From Alphaproteobacteria bacterium (GTDB lineage: Bacteria; Pseudomonadota; Alphaproteobacteria; RF32; CAG-239): a DNA stretch of 46,721 bases. Shown here in pieces: positions 33,725-42,565 of this stretch. The notes beneath the pieces were generated by a model. That model had not been told where the DNA came from and made no database searches. It saw only the letters and a list, made by a program, of their open reading frames with translations. The DNA lies in NCBI GenBank assembly GCA_017935485.1, contig JAGBHO010000027.1, positions 1-46,721 of the forward strand, read 5' to 3'. The translations under genes were made by a program, and so were the position numbers. The stretch's first letter is position 1. The number at the start of each line of letters is the position of its first letter.

Positions 33725-34237
33725 ATGCAAAAATCTGACAGGACTACCAAGAAAACCATTAAAAGCAACAGTCGCGGCCGTTGTCCGGACGGAGCTCCCA
33801 ATCCCATAGACGTGTATGTCGGCCAAAGAATCAGAACGCGCCGGCTGCTTTTGGGAATGAGTCAGGAAAAATTTGCCGCACTGATGGGCGTAAGTTTTCA
33901 GCAAATACAAAAATATGAAAAAGGAAACAACCGAATTGGCGCCAGCCGCCTATGGGATATAAGCAAACTTCTTAAAACCGACCTTAACTTCTTTTTTGAA
34001 GATATGCCGCAGGAGATTGCAGACCGGAGTCCGCGAAGCCTTGTGCAGCATCCCGACATTATTGACGACAGTGACAATAATCCGCTGTCGGCTTGTCTGG
34101 AAAATACAAATGAAGCGCAGGAATTGCTGTCTAATTATTTCAAAATTCGTAACCGGATGGTTGCCGGCAATGTTTTTAATTTGCTTCAAATTCTGGCAAT
34201 GGCTACAACACGGACAGACACCCCCTTTCAGGAATAG
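33725..34237 (+). CDS. XRE-family transcriptional regulator
   Basis: The 170-residue protein has a Cro/CI-type helix-turn-helix at about 35-90: VYVGQRIRTRRLLLGMSQEKFA, then LMGVSFQQIQKYEKGNNRIGASRLWDISKLL. This is the form seen widely in Alphaproteobacteria. The N-terminal 30 residues are basic and low-complexity (KSDRTTKKTIKSNSRGR). The C-terminal 80 residues include LSNYFKIRNRMVAGNVFNLLQILA, a likely dimer or ligand helix. It begins just past the leader terminator. Targets are unknown; it may regulate its own leader or the convergent gene. Confidence 0.87.
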   Translation: MQKSDRTTKKTIKSNSRGRCPDGAPNPIDVYVGQRIRTRRLLLGMSQEKFAALMGVSFQQIQKYEKGNNRIGASRLWDISKLLKTDLNFFFEDMPQEIADRSPRSLVQHPDIIDDSDNNPLSACLENTNEAQELLSNYFKIRNRMVAGNVFNLLQILAMATTRTDTPFQE

Positions 34238-34257
34238 AAACAAAAGGCGGCGGCAAC

Positions 34258-34289
34258 AAAAAAATCCGGAAACATTTCCGGATTTTTTT
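34258..34289. terminator. Bidirectional terminator between convergent genes
   Basis: ATCCGGAA (34264-34271) pairs with TTCCGGAT (34276-34283), flanked by A- and T-runs, between the XRE gene and the convergent 34297 gene. Confidence 0.85.
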
Positions 34290-34296
34290 ATCGGGG

Positions 34297-36336
34297 TTAG
34301 TCGCGGCCGCGATTGGGTTTGAGGTTGCGTTGGTTTTTATAATCTGGTTCCCAGCGTTTTCCCTGCAAGGTATCGAGCCGGACACCGGCAAGATCTTTTT
34401 CGGCTTTGGTTGCGTCTTTGCTTCTTAACGTTTCAATTTGTTTTTGAATCAGCGCTTTTTTATCTTTCTCGTCAAATTGCTTCATTTTTTCTGTTTTCAA
34501 CGCATCGCGTTCTTCTTTGGGCGTATTCGGATCATGAAGCTTTTGAGCTTTTGCCCTTAACAGTCCGACTTGCATGGTGCCAAGCAATCTGGCGGCTTCT
34601 TCGGGTATTCCCTCCTTGGTCTCCTGATTGAGGTTTAATTTGTCAACGCCTTCAATCTTCAGGCCCATTTCCAAGGCGGCAGCAATGGTTTTGTTTTTGG
34701 CGGCTTCGTCAGTAAAACGCATTTTGCCGACGTCCAGACTTTCCATCAAGCCTCTGGCGTTGCCGTTTTCGTCTTTTGCACGTTCCTGAATGTCTTTATA
34801 AACACGCAAAGCATCTTTTACGCTGTCGTAATCAACTTTTTCGGCAGTACTGGAATCACGGTTAAAAATTTGTTTGTCCAAAACCGTGAGGACGGTTTCA
34901 TCCGGAATGCCTTTGAGGGTTTCATTGCTCAGGTCAAGCTTGTCGGGAGCATTTTCAACGTCAAGCCCGTTAGCGTAAGCGGCGGCAATCAGTCTGGTAG
35001 CATAGCCGGGGGTTTTGATCTCTCCGCATTCAATGACGTCGGCATGCGATACTTCCTTGGCGGCTTTGGCCATTTGGTGAAAGTAGTCATAATCTGTCAT
35101 CGGCATGGTGGCTTCGGTTTCGCTGTAATAAGTGACTTCCGCTCCTTTGGCGTCCGGATTTTGGGCTTTTAAGGCTTCGGTCGGTTCAATCTCAAATTTT
35201 AAGAAGCCGTCTTCATTCGGGATTTCTTTAAAGTTGCGCAACGGCTGGTCTTTTTCGTCTTTGGTTTCTGCACACCATTTTTCCCAATGTTCTTTGATAC
35301 CCTGCAATTGTTCATCATAAGGAACAGTTTCTTTTTTCTCCTCCTGAAGCTGCTTATCCGGTACGGCGGGGCTTTCCATCTCATCCAGTTTAAGTTTCTT
35401 GCGTTCTTGAGGAACTTCTTTTTCCGGCATGTCTGCCATAAAACCGTCAAGATTTGAATGTGATTTCAAATGTTCGATTGCAGCATCGCGCACTTCATGG
35501 GTTAACACCACTTGATGCTTGTCTGCCCAGGATCTGATGAGTTTTTCTTCCAGAGAATCAACGCCGGAAGACAGGCCTTTTTCCGAAATTCCCAAGTTTT
35601 CGCGGGCTTTTCTTCTCAATTCCATTTCTTTGACAATGTTTTGTTTTTCTTCTTCTGTCATGGGCTTTTTTTCTTCGGTCATTGTTTTGTCCTCTTTAGG
35701 AGTAATTGTTTTCAGTTGAGATGTCACTTGTTTTATGGTTTCAAGATAAGTTGTCAATTGTTGTTTCAAGTCTTTTAACGAGTTTGATTCGTTCATTATT
35801 CCGCTGATTTTGTCTGCAAACCGTTGTTGATAATCTTTAACGGCAATATCTTCGTCCATGTCGGGATATTGTTTTTTATATTCCGTTATGGCGCTGTTAA
35901 TGAATGTATTTAAGCTTGTTTGCAGTTCCTGAATTAATCGGGCAGCTTGTTCAAGTTCTTCTTTTGCGTTCTTTTCTTTGCCCGCATCGTAAAACAGTCT
36001 GGTTTTCAGTTTTTCAAAGCTTTTGCCCAATTCGCTGCCGGAGACGTTATCTTTGCCGCTGTTCAGATTTTTCTTGTAGCCTTTATTGATTTTTTCTGCC
36101 CAGCGCTCAGATTCTACTTGTTTGGACGGATATTTGTCTTCAAACTGCCGCAGGGCGTTTTTTTGTTCTTTGCCCGTAAGTTTGGATATTCTTAAAATCT
36201 CATTGGCAATATCTTTCGGCAGACTTTCGGGAAAACCGCCGTTTTCATCAAAATATGCTCCGAGAATTTCCAACAGCCGTTTTCTGATAATGTCTTCGGT
36301 GTTGTTCGCTTTCTGATTTTTGGTCGGTTTAGCCAT
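34297..36336 (-). CDS. Large charged protein with coiled coil and internal repeat, unknown
   Basis: I recognise no family for this 679-residue protein. It has no signal peptide and no membrane segment. The first 220 residues are helical and charged, with a likely coiled coil near 120-215. Repeated acidic motifs (MTEEKKPMTEEEKQN) follow, then a more globular part. Two copies of a repeat are visible: near 455-500 (ATRLIAAAYANGLDVENAPD, then KLDLSNETLKGIPDETV) and near 565-605 (NKTIAAALEMGLKIEGVDKL, then NLNQETKEGIPEEAARLL). The end is basic (RNLKPNRGRD). AAAGCGAGGCAGAA precedes the ATG. It could be an effector or a cytoskeletal or scaffold protein, but this is unproven. Confidence 0.65.
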   Translation of the reverse strand: MAKPTKNQKANNTEDIIRKRLLEILGAYFDENGGFPESLPKDIANEILRISKLTGKEQKNALRQFEDKYPSKQVESERWAEKINKGYKKNLNSGKDNVSGSELGKSFEKLKTRLFYDAGKEKNAKEELEQAARLIQELQTSLNTFINSAITEYKKQYPDMDEDIAVKDYQQRFADKISGIMNESNSLKDLKQQLTTYLETIKQVTSQLKTITPKEDKTMTEEKKPMTEEEKQNIVKEMELRRKARENLGISEKGLSSGVDSLEEKLIRSWADKHQVVLTHEVRDAAIEHLKSHSNLDGFMADMPEKEVPQERKKLKLDEMESPAVPDKQLQEEKKETVPYDEQLQGIKEHWEKWCAETKDEKDQPLRNFKEIPNEDGFLKFEIEPTEALKAQNPDAKGAEVTYYSETEATMPMTDYDYFHQMAKAAKEVSHADVIECGEIKTPGYATRLIAAAYANGLDVENAPDKLDLSNETLKGIPDETVLTVLDKQIFNRDSSTAEKVDYDSVKDALRVYKDIQERAKDENGNARGLMESLDVGKMRFTDEAAKNKTIAAALEMGLKIEGVDKLNLNQETKEGIPEEAARLLGTMQVGLLRAKAQKLHDPNTPKEERDALKTEKMKQFDEKDKKALIQKQIETLRSKDATKAEKDLAGVRLDTLQGKRWEPDYKNQRNLKPNRGRD

Positions 36337-36407
36337 TTCTGCCTCGCTTTTTATAAATTATAACTGAACTATAACATAAAAAAATAGTTCTGTCTATAAT
36401 TTTGTCA

Positions 36408-37121
36408 CTAAATTAACTTTTTTAATTGATCAAGGTTTGAGGCTTTAAGATAAGGATTGCAGCGTTTTTCCTCCCCGAGCGTTACCGGACAGACCGGAAG
36501 CCCTTGTTTGAGGCGTTCGTCGGCACGTTGCAGGTAATGCCGCAAATCCATGTTGTGCGGATCGGCATGGAATGCGTCGGCCGCGGCATGGACAGTATAT
36601 TCGTGTCCGGGATAAAAGTTGACGTCATCGGGCAGATTTCTGATTTTTTGCAATGCATTATACATTTCGTCAACCGTTCCTTCAAACAGGCCGCCGACGC
36701 AGAGGTTAAACAGCGTATCGCCGGTAAACAAGGCTTTGTCTTCGGCAAAGTAATACAAAATATGTCCCTGCGTATGTGCGGAAACGTCAATAATTTGGGC
36801 AATGCTTTGTCCGAGGGCAAAAGTTTTTTCCGGTTCAACGCCGATGTCAAACCCCGGAATGCGGGCGGCGTCATTGACGTTGCCGACAACTTTGGCATGA
36901 TACAGCGCTTTTAACTCCAAATTGCCGTCAGTATGGTCAAAATGGTGGTGGGTATTCAGAATATAGTCCGGCGTAATGCCGAGCCTTTTGCATTCCGCTA
37001 TAATCGGAGCCGGTTCCGACGGGTCTATTACTGCTGAAGTTCCGGTTGCCTCGTCCGTCAAAATATAGGCATAATTATCCATGCTGCCGGCACGGCACAG
37101 TACGGTATGAATTTTAAGCAT
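36408..37121 (-). CDS. gloB: Hydroxyacylglutathione hydrolase (glyoxalase II)
   Basis: The 237-residue metallo-beta-lactamase-fold enzyme has the binuclear metal motif THHHFDHTDGN (H58, H60, D62, H63), with later ligands in VSAHTQGHILYYF, LFTGDTLF and YPGHEYTVHAA. It hydrolyses S-lactoylglutathione in methylglyoxal detoxification. The C-terminal GloB domain binding glutathione is present but short. GGAGGATTATTTATA precedes the ATG, which overlaps the end of the HD-GYP gene. Confidence 0.92.
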   Translation of the reverse strand: MLKIHTVLCRAGSMDNYAYILTDEATGTSAVIDPSEPAPIIAECKRLGITPDYILNTHHHFDHTDGNLELKALYHAKVVGNVNDAARIPGFDIGVEPEKTFALGQSIAQIIDVSAHTQGHILYYFAEDKALFTGDTLFNLCVGGLFEGTVDEMYNALQKIRNLPDDVNFYPGHEYTVHAAADAFHADPHNMDLRHYLQRADERLKQGLPVCPVTLGEEKRCNPYLKASNLDQLKKLI

Positions 37122-38794
37122 TATAAATAATCCTCCGGATTGACATCATCTATTTGTTCCGGATTCATATATTGCTCCGCGTAGTCTTCGTAAACCTTGT
37201 TGCTGACAAAAACTTCATACAAATCACGGTCAATGTGTCCGGTTTCTGACAATTCTTTCAATATGGCGAGTGCACTGGAGAGTTTTTTAGGCTCTTTATA
37301 CGGGCGGTCCGTTGACGTCAGAGCTTCAAAAATGTCGGCAATTGCCATGATCTTTGCCGGAATGGACATTTGGGAACCGGTCAGGCCGTTCGGATAGCCT
37401 TTGCCGTCAATCCGTTCATGGTGCGAACCGGCGTATTCCACAACGTTGGAAAGTTCTTTGGGAAAAGGCAGCGCTTTGAGCATATCAATCGTTACGACAA
37501 TATGCTCGTTAATTTTTTCGCGTTCCTGTTTGTTGATTGTGCCGTTGCGGATGCGCAGATTATACAATTCTCCGTGATTGTACGGCGCCGTAACCTGATC
37601 TTCGCGGTTTTGGATAAGGTTTTCCAAAGACGGATGGGAATAAAGCTCAGTATCGGCAATACTGTTCCTTTCCGCCCAGGACAGGCCGAGCATCCGGTTG
37701 AAATAGCGCATAAAACGGATTTTTGCAATATTTTCGAGCCGTGCAATGTCATCTTCCGTCATCGGAATATCGCCGATATTGCAGCGGGCAATAAATTCGT
37801 AATCGTCTTCCAGCTGTCTGACGCGGGCAACGAATTCTTTTTGCAGATTTTCCTGCGTATCGGTGTTTTGCAGGCGCTTTTTCAAATAGTCAATATGGGC
37901 GTCGCGGCGCAAAATCTCAAAACGGTTGCGAATTTCATGAATCCGGTTGTTGATGGTTTCGAGCTTGGTGGCTTTGTTGACAATGTATTCCGGCGTGGTG
38001 ACCTTGCCGCAATCGTGCAGCCACGAGGCAATATGCAGGGCATACCAGTCGTCATCCGACATTTCAAAATTTTTAAGCGGCCCGCGTTCCGTCTGGACGG
38101 CGGCCATCGCCAGCATTCGGGCAATGACCGGCACGCGTTTGCAGTGAATGCCGGTAAACGGCGATTTGGCATCTACGGCGCGTCCCAAGACCTCGATAAA
38201 AGATTCCAGAAGGCTGGCATAATCTTCGCTGAGTTTATGGCTTTCCAGAAACGGCGCAAGAAGGTTGCAGACCGACTGGGTGTTTTTCTGAACCTCGGAA
38301 GTAAAGCTGATATATCTTCCGCCCAAATCCATCGCATTAATGAACTGGGCAACGCCGATGATGTTGCCCTTGTGGTTTAACACCGGAATAACCAGCATGG
38401 AAACCGAGCGGTAATCATAGTCTTTATCAAATGCGTCATAAATCGAATTGTCAAAATTTTCGGCGTAGATGTCCGGCGTATTGATGATTTCTTTGTTCAG
38501 CGCCGACGTAACGATAATGCTTTTGGGGCTGACCCGGCGCTGGTCGGGCAAATATGTCGGGTTGGTATAGTATTTGTTGTCCGAACCGATTTTATGGATT
38601 TTCAGGCTTTTGCTGTAGGAGAAGACCAGACGCAAAAAATTGTCATCGTTGACGGTATAAAAAGTAGCGCCGTCGGCATTGCAGACATCCTGTGCCGTAC
38701 GGATGACTTTTTCGATGATTACCATCGTGTCTTGTTCCTGAGTGAGCGAGTTGGTCAGCTCAAGGAGTGTGTCTGCGCTGATGTTGACGGCCAA
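37121..38794 (-). CDS. GAF/HD-GYP domain protein (putative cyclic-di-GMP phosphodiesterase)
   Basis: The 557-residue protein has an N-terminal GAF domain (about 15-185; VCNADGATFYTVNDDNF, VLNHKGNIIGVAQFINA) and a C-terminal HD-GYP domain. The HD pair is in IASWLHDCGKVTTPEYIVNKATKLE near 254-278, and HHERIDGKGYPNGL near 455-468 completes the HD-GYP hallmark, with ADIFEALTSTDRPYKEPK following. A long helical insert separates the two halves. It should degrade cyclic-di-GMP in response to a ligand of the GAF domain. The start codon appears to be TTG (38794) preceded by GGGGGAAAAT. Its neighbours give no target. Confidence 0.9.
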   Translation of the reverse strand: MAVNISADTLLELTNSLTQEQDTMVIIEKVIRTAQDVCNADGATFYTVNDDNFLRLVFSYSKSLKIHKIGSDNKYYTNPTYLPDQRRVSPKSIIVTSALNKEIINTPDIYAENFDNSIYDAFDKDYDYRSVSMLVIPVLNHKGNIIGVAQFINAMDLGGRYISFTSEVQKNTQSVCNLLAPFLESHKLSEDYASLLESFIEVLGRAVDAKSPFTGIHCKRVPVIARMLAMAAVQTERGPLKNFEMSDDDWYALHIASWLHDCGKVTTPEYIVNKATKLETINNRIHEIRNRFEILRRDAHIDYLKKRLQNTDTQENLQKEFVARVRQLEDDYEFIARCNIGDIPMTEDDIARLENIAKIRFMRYFNRMLGLSWAERNSIADTELYSHPSLENLIQNREDQVTAPYNHGELYNLRIRNGTINKQEREKINEHIVVTIDMLKALPFPKELSNVVEYAGSHHERIDGKGYPNGLTGSQMSIPAKIMAIADIFEALTSTDRPYKEPKKLSSALAILKELSETGHIDRDLYEVFVSNKVYEDYAEQYMNPEQIDDVNPEDYL

Positions 38795-38812
38795 ATTTTC
38801 CCCCGCAAAATT

Positions 38813-39916
38813 TTAACTGATTTTGGAAATCAGATAATTGATGTCTTCCTCTTTGAATTCTTCCGCGGCGTTGCCGAAAGAGAGGATTCGTTCAATGACG
38901 CGGTGGGAAAACGCATTGCGGTTGTTGTCCTTAACGTCAAACCGAATCTCCTGAATCACTTTCAAGGCGCTGAATACGGCCGGGAACATTGATTTAGGAA
39001 TATAAGCTTTTCTTAGCAGATTTCTAATCATAAAGTCAAGAGAGGTGTTGAACAATATTTTGCGCACCTCGGTAATCGGCGTATTGGAAAGATATACCAG
39101 CGCGTATTCAAAAAAGGTCAAATCGCCGAGGCAGATTGAGCGGACAACCAGAGAAGGCGTCAGCCGATTGTTGCTGTACAACTGGTGGACGAGTTCTTCT
39201 ATTTGTTTGTCGGAGCTGTATTCTTCGGAGATTCTGAGAGTGGTTTTTTCTTTGACCTGTTCAATGAGGTCGCTGGCAATGTCGGTCGGGAGTTTGTGAG
39301 TGATGATAAGGCGTCTTTTTAGTTCTTGGGACAAGTAATTGACAATTTTTTCGATGACGGTTACCGGCAGTTCCGGTCGGGAGATGAGGCTTTCTTTTAT
39401 GATGCTGCTGTCGTGGTATTTATTGATGATGGAAAAATAAGACTGTTCTTTGATGTTGGCGGTCGGATTTAGGATTAAAGAGTTGATGACTTCTTCCGGA
39501 CATTTTTCAACAATATACTGGGAGATGTCTTCGGTCAGATTTTCCCGTTCCGCGACAGCTTTTTGTTTGTTGATGCTTTGGAACTCTAAAATTTGGAGCA
39601 GGTCTTCCCGGGAAAAGTTTTGGTAGTACTTGATGAAAGGGACTGCAACACTGTCATGGTCGTTGATAATGGCCTCTATGATGTCTTGCGGAATGTTGCG
39701 GGCTTTTTTCAGACTTTCCGACAGTACCGCCCGAACTTTGATTTCTACATCCCGCACCATAATGCGGAAAATATCTTCGGCGATTTTCATCCCCTCGGCC
39801 GTTAAGCTGTTGCCGTTGTAATAGGCGCTGATTTTCTGTGCCGTTGAGATCTTGTTGTCTACGGTAAAATTCTTAGATAGTCTAATGACATCCTGCGAAG
39901 TTAAAGCATGATCCAT
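38813..39916 (-). CDS. DUF2336 protein
   Basis: The 367-residue protein is an alpha-helical repeat protein of the DUF2336 family, which occurs mainly in Alphaproteobacteria. Successive helices such as DIFRIMVRDVEIKVRAVLSESLKKARNIPQDIIEAIINDHDSVAVPFIKY (near 50-98) and LISRPELPVTVIEKIVNYLSQELKRRLIITHKLP have the HEAT-like pattern. No catalytic site is visible; function unknown. AGGACGACAAA precedes the ATG. It lies upstream of the HD-GYP gene (18 bp apart) and may belong to the same signalling unit. Confidence 0.85.
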   Translation of the reverse strand: MDHALTSQDVIRLSKNFTVDNKISTAQKISAYYNGNSLTAEGMKIAEDIFRIMVRDVEIKVRAVLSESLKKARNIPQDIIEAIINDHDSVAVPFIKYYQNFSREDLLQILEFQSINKQKAVAERENLTEDISQYIVEKCPEEVINSLILNPTANIKEQSYFSIINKYHDSSIIKESLISRPELPVTVIEKIVNYLSQELKRRLIITHKLPTDIASDLIEQVKEKTTLRISEEYSSDKQIEELVHQLYSNNRLTPSLVVRSICLGDLTFFEYALVYLSNTPITEVRKILFNTSLDFMIRNLLRKAYIPKSMFPAVFSALKVIQEIRFDVKDNNRNAFSHRVIERILSFGNAAEEFKEEDINYLISKIS

Positions 39917-40064
39917 TTTGTCGTCCTATAGCGATTCGCTCATATCAATCTTATCATAGAAAAATTCTGTACAAATTGCCAGAAAAATCGTTAATTCTTG
40001 TGGAAATTTTTTTGAAACCTCTTGTTTTCACTCTTTAAAAGTTGAATTATTTTTCGCTTTTCAT

Positions 40065-40970
40065 CTAATGCAAAGTGTTTTCCGACGGTAACGGCTTATC
40101 GGCAAGCGTTGTAACGTCCAAATACATCAGGCGATAAAATGTTATGGTATACTTGAGTATGCCGACATAGTTTTTGAGAGGGCTTTGAAAAAGCATGGCA
40201 TGTGCCAGCTCCTGGCCTGACAAATCGCCGCCGTCCGCCAGTTTCAGGCTGCGCAGATAGCGTGTATGGTCAAAGTCGACGGAGGAATTAAAATGCAGGG
40301 CATAAGAAGCCATCGAATCGTACAAAGACGGGAAAGTCCGAATCCGGTAAGAATCGTCTTCGGTTTCATCCTGCGGTTTTAGCCCTTCGTTTGTGTACCA
40401 GCTCAGTTCTTTATATAAGGAATTGCCTTCTTTGACAATGCGGGAAGAGCCCCAGTTGGTTTCCATGGCCGATACGGCAATTAAAAAAGAAACCGGAACG
40501 GGAGCTATGCGGGTTCTCAGCATTTGAATCTGCAGCTGATGGCGGCGGTAGCCTTTTAATCTGGTAAAGGCATCGTATTTGGCGGCCAGTTCCTCCAGCC
40601 GTTTGGTCTGAAAATCGGAAAGTTCGCGATTTTTTTTGAAATCCTGATTTATCTGCAATACTTCCTGACGTTCCTTTAATATTTCTTCATTGACTTTTAA
40701 AGCCAGCGGCGTGAGGATTTTGATAAACATGCGGTTGCGTACATCATTGTCTTTTATTTTATCAAAGTCACGAGGAAATTTTTGCAGAAAAATCGGCGGA
40801 ACTTGTCCTTTTTTTACAAAGAGGTAGCTCTGGTAACCGTATTTGTCATAAAGATTTTGCAGCCGCTGTACCGTGACGTCCTTCAGATACAGATCACCCT
40901 CGCCGGCAAAAGCGGCCGGCATCGTCAACAGGCACAAAGCAAAGATTATGCAAATACAGCGCGTTGTCAT
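40065..40970 (-). CDS. Bax-like glucosaminidase-domain protein
   Basis: The 301-residue protein has a signal peptide (MTTRCICIIFALCLLTMPAAFAG). A Bax-type glucosaminidase/LytG domain follows: AAKYDAFTRLKGYRRHQLQIQML near 128-150, VPVSFLIAVSAMETNWGSSR near 158-177, where the Glu of AMETNWG is the probable catalytic acid, and TFPSLYDSMASYALHFNS near 214-231. It probably cleaves peptidoglycan in the periplasm. It is the last gene of the murJ-DUF2333-nfu-bax run; its ATG overlaps the nfu stop. Confidence 0.85.
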   Translation of the reverse strand: MTTRCICIIFALCLLTMPAAFAGEGDLYLKDVTVQRLQNLYDKYGYQSYLFVKKGQVPPIFLQKFPRDFDKIKDNDVRNRMFIKILTPLALKVNEEILKERQEVLQINQDFKKNRELSDFQTKRLEELAAKYDAFTRLKGYRRHQLQIQMLRTRIAPVPVSFLIAVSAMETNWGSSRIVKEGNSLYKELSWYTNEGLKPQDETEDDSYRIRTFPSLYDSMASYALHFNSSVDFDHTRYLRSLKLADGGDLSGQELAHAMLFQSPLKNYVGILKYTITFYRLMYLDVTTLADKPLPSENTLH

Positions 40971-41515
40971 TATTCCCCTTTATCAAAGTTTTTTACGGCT
41001 TTGACCTGCGGGATGTAGGTTTTGAGGATTTTTTCCACACCCTCTTTTAAGGTTACGGCAGCGTAAGGGCAGCCGGAGCAATTGCCCTGAAGTTCGACAT
41101 AAACAATGCCGCCTTCAAACTTTCTAAAAGCAATGTCGCCGCCGTCTTGTTTTAAGGCCGGACGGATACGGGCATTTATCAGCCCCTGAATTTGTTTGAC
41201 GACTTCGTCTTCCGCCGGATTCTCCGCCGCCGGAATGACAATGTCTTCGCCGGTGGAGAGATAGTCCATGATTTCAGCCAGAATTTGCGGCTTCAGATCG
41301 TCCCATTGCGCTTCGGATTCTTTGGTTACGGAAAGCATATCGGAAGTTATAAAGACGGAAACTATGCCGCCGAGGTCAAAAATCTTTTCGGCCAGCGGAG
41401 ATTTGCGCAGCGATTTGGCATCGACAAATTCGGCAGAACCTGATTTTAAGAGCTTTTCCGGCGGAAAAAAGTTCATTACATTGATATCCGGTGTATTTTG
41501 GGTTTCGATAATCAT
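40970..41515 (-). CDS. NifU-like iron-sulfur scaffold (Nfu)
   Basis: The 181-residue protein has an N-terminal Nfu domain (MIIETQNTPDINVMNFFPPEK to about 90). It also has a C-terminal NifU domain with IRPALKQDGGDIAFRKFEGGIVYVELQGNCSGCPYAAVTLKEGVE, carrying the cluster-binding CxxC (C-S-G-C, near 151-154). It delivers [4Fe-4S] clusters to client proteins. AAGGACAAAAA precedes the ATG. It lies between DUF2333 and bax and is translationally coupled to the latter. Confidence 0.94.
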   Translation of the reverse strand: MIIETQNTPDINVMNFFPPEKLLKSGSAEFVDAKSLRKSPLAEKIFDLGGIVSVFITSDMLSVTKESEAQWDDLKPQILAEIMDYLSTGEDIVIPAAENPAEDEVVKQIQGLINARIRPALKQDGGDIAFRKFEGGIVYVELQGNCSGCPYAAVTLKEGVEKILKTYIPQVKAVKNFDKGE

Positions 41516-41533
41516 TTTTTGTCCTTGTCTTGT

Positions 41534-42565
41534 TTATTGAGGCCGTGGTTTCGGCATTTTCAGCGTTCGGGCGATTTCTCTCATCAGAAAACGGGCGCGG
41601 GTGGTGTAATAGGCCATCGCCAACAGGTGATTGGGCGCCGTAATACTGTCAATTTCGCCGTTGCGGACGATTGCCGGCGCGATTTGGGCACCGAGCTCCA
41701 GAGCGCTTAACATCTGCGTCCATTGCAAATAAAGATTGCGCTCAAGAATAATGTGTTTGTAATCTGCTCCCAAAGCTTTAAGCAGCAGAAAGTCGGCATA
41801 CATTTGTCCGCGGGTGTAATAAAAGATGTCATCAGCCTGAGTATCTGTCAGGTTTGAACTGTATTCGCGCACCTGGGTTTCAATTTTTTCCAGGCTTTTT
41901 CCGAGACCGGCGGCAAAACGTTTCAAAAACCAAGCCAGATCATCCGGCGTACGATAAAAAACCTCCGAACCGTCGTTCAGGTTATAGCTGTATTTTATCA
42001 GCTGTTTGCGGGCTTTGCGGTATTGGCTGTTGGAAGACGGCGCCGGCATCAGCCGGTTTTCCGGCGAAAACATCCAAACGTTTCCCGGATATTGCAAAAG
42101 CTTGGCCGCTTCGGCCAGATGCATTTCCCTTTTGTCATCGATGGAACGGGCCAGCCGCTGCGACATTGCCTGCGCAAGGTTAGAAACGCTTGACATCATT
42201 CCGAGCTGAAAATTGGGCATATTGTCCAAGAAATAAGACGGAAAAAAGAACGGCAGATTGGGCGTCCACATTTTGCCGCTGACTTCCCGATTAATGATAA
42301 AAGCCATCATTTCTATCGCGGAAGATTGTTCAGGGCGCTTTTGGACAATTTCTATATCCGTATTGGTATCAATGTCTTCAACAAGCAGTCCGCCGATCGG
42401 ATAGTATAAAAACAAAATACAGGCAAAAAGTATGGCAATCAGCTGCCACCAGGAACGGAAAAAACGGCTGATCTTGTGTCTGATAACCGGAAAATTGATT
42501 TTTTTTATTTGGGCAAGAACAAAATCCGTGCTGTTTTTTAAAAGTGTTTTGAATTTGTCCGACAT
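41534..42565 (-). CDS. DUF2333 inner membrane protein
   Basis: The 343-residue protein has one membrane anchor near 40-60 (WWQLIAILFACILFLYYPIGG) after a basic cytoplasmic segment. It then has a large periplasmic part with the conserved region MMAFIINREVSGKMWTPNLPFFFPSYFLDNMPNFQLGM near 85-122. It fits DUF2333, a family of unknown function. The start ATG overlaps the murJ stop, implying translational coupling. Confidence 0.87.
   Translation of the reverse strand: MSDKFKTLLKNSTDFVLAQIKKINFPVIRHKISRFFRSWWQLIAILFACILFLYYPIGGLLVEDIDTNTDIEIVQKRPEQSSAIEMMAFIINREVSGKMWTPNLPFFFPSYFLDNMPNFQLGMMSSVSNLAQAMSQRLARSIDDKREMHLAEAAKLLQYPGNVWMFSPENRLMPAPSSNSQYRKARKQLIKYSYNLNDGSEVFYRTPDDLAWFLKRFAAGLGKSLEKIETQVREYSSNLTDTQADDIFYYTRGQMYADFLLLKALGADYKHIILERNLYLQWTQMLSALELGAQIAPAIVRNGEIDSITAPNHLLAMAYYTTRARFLMREIARTLKMPKPRPQ

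Noticed and set aside
37370..38380. A 336-codon open frame antisense to the HD-GYP gene
   Set aside because: It is wholly inside a well supported gene, without a ribosome site or recognisable domain; the codon structure of the sense gene explains it.
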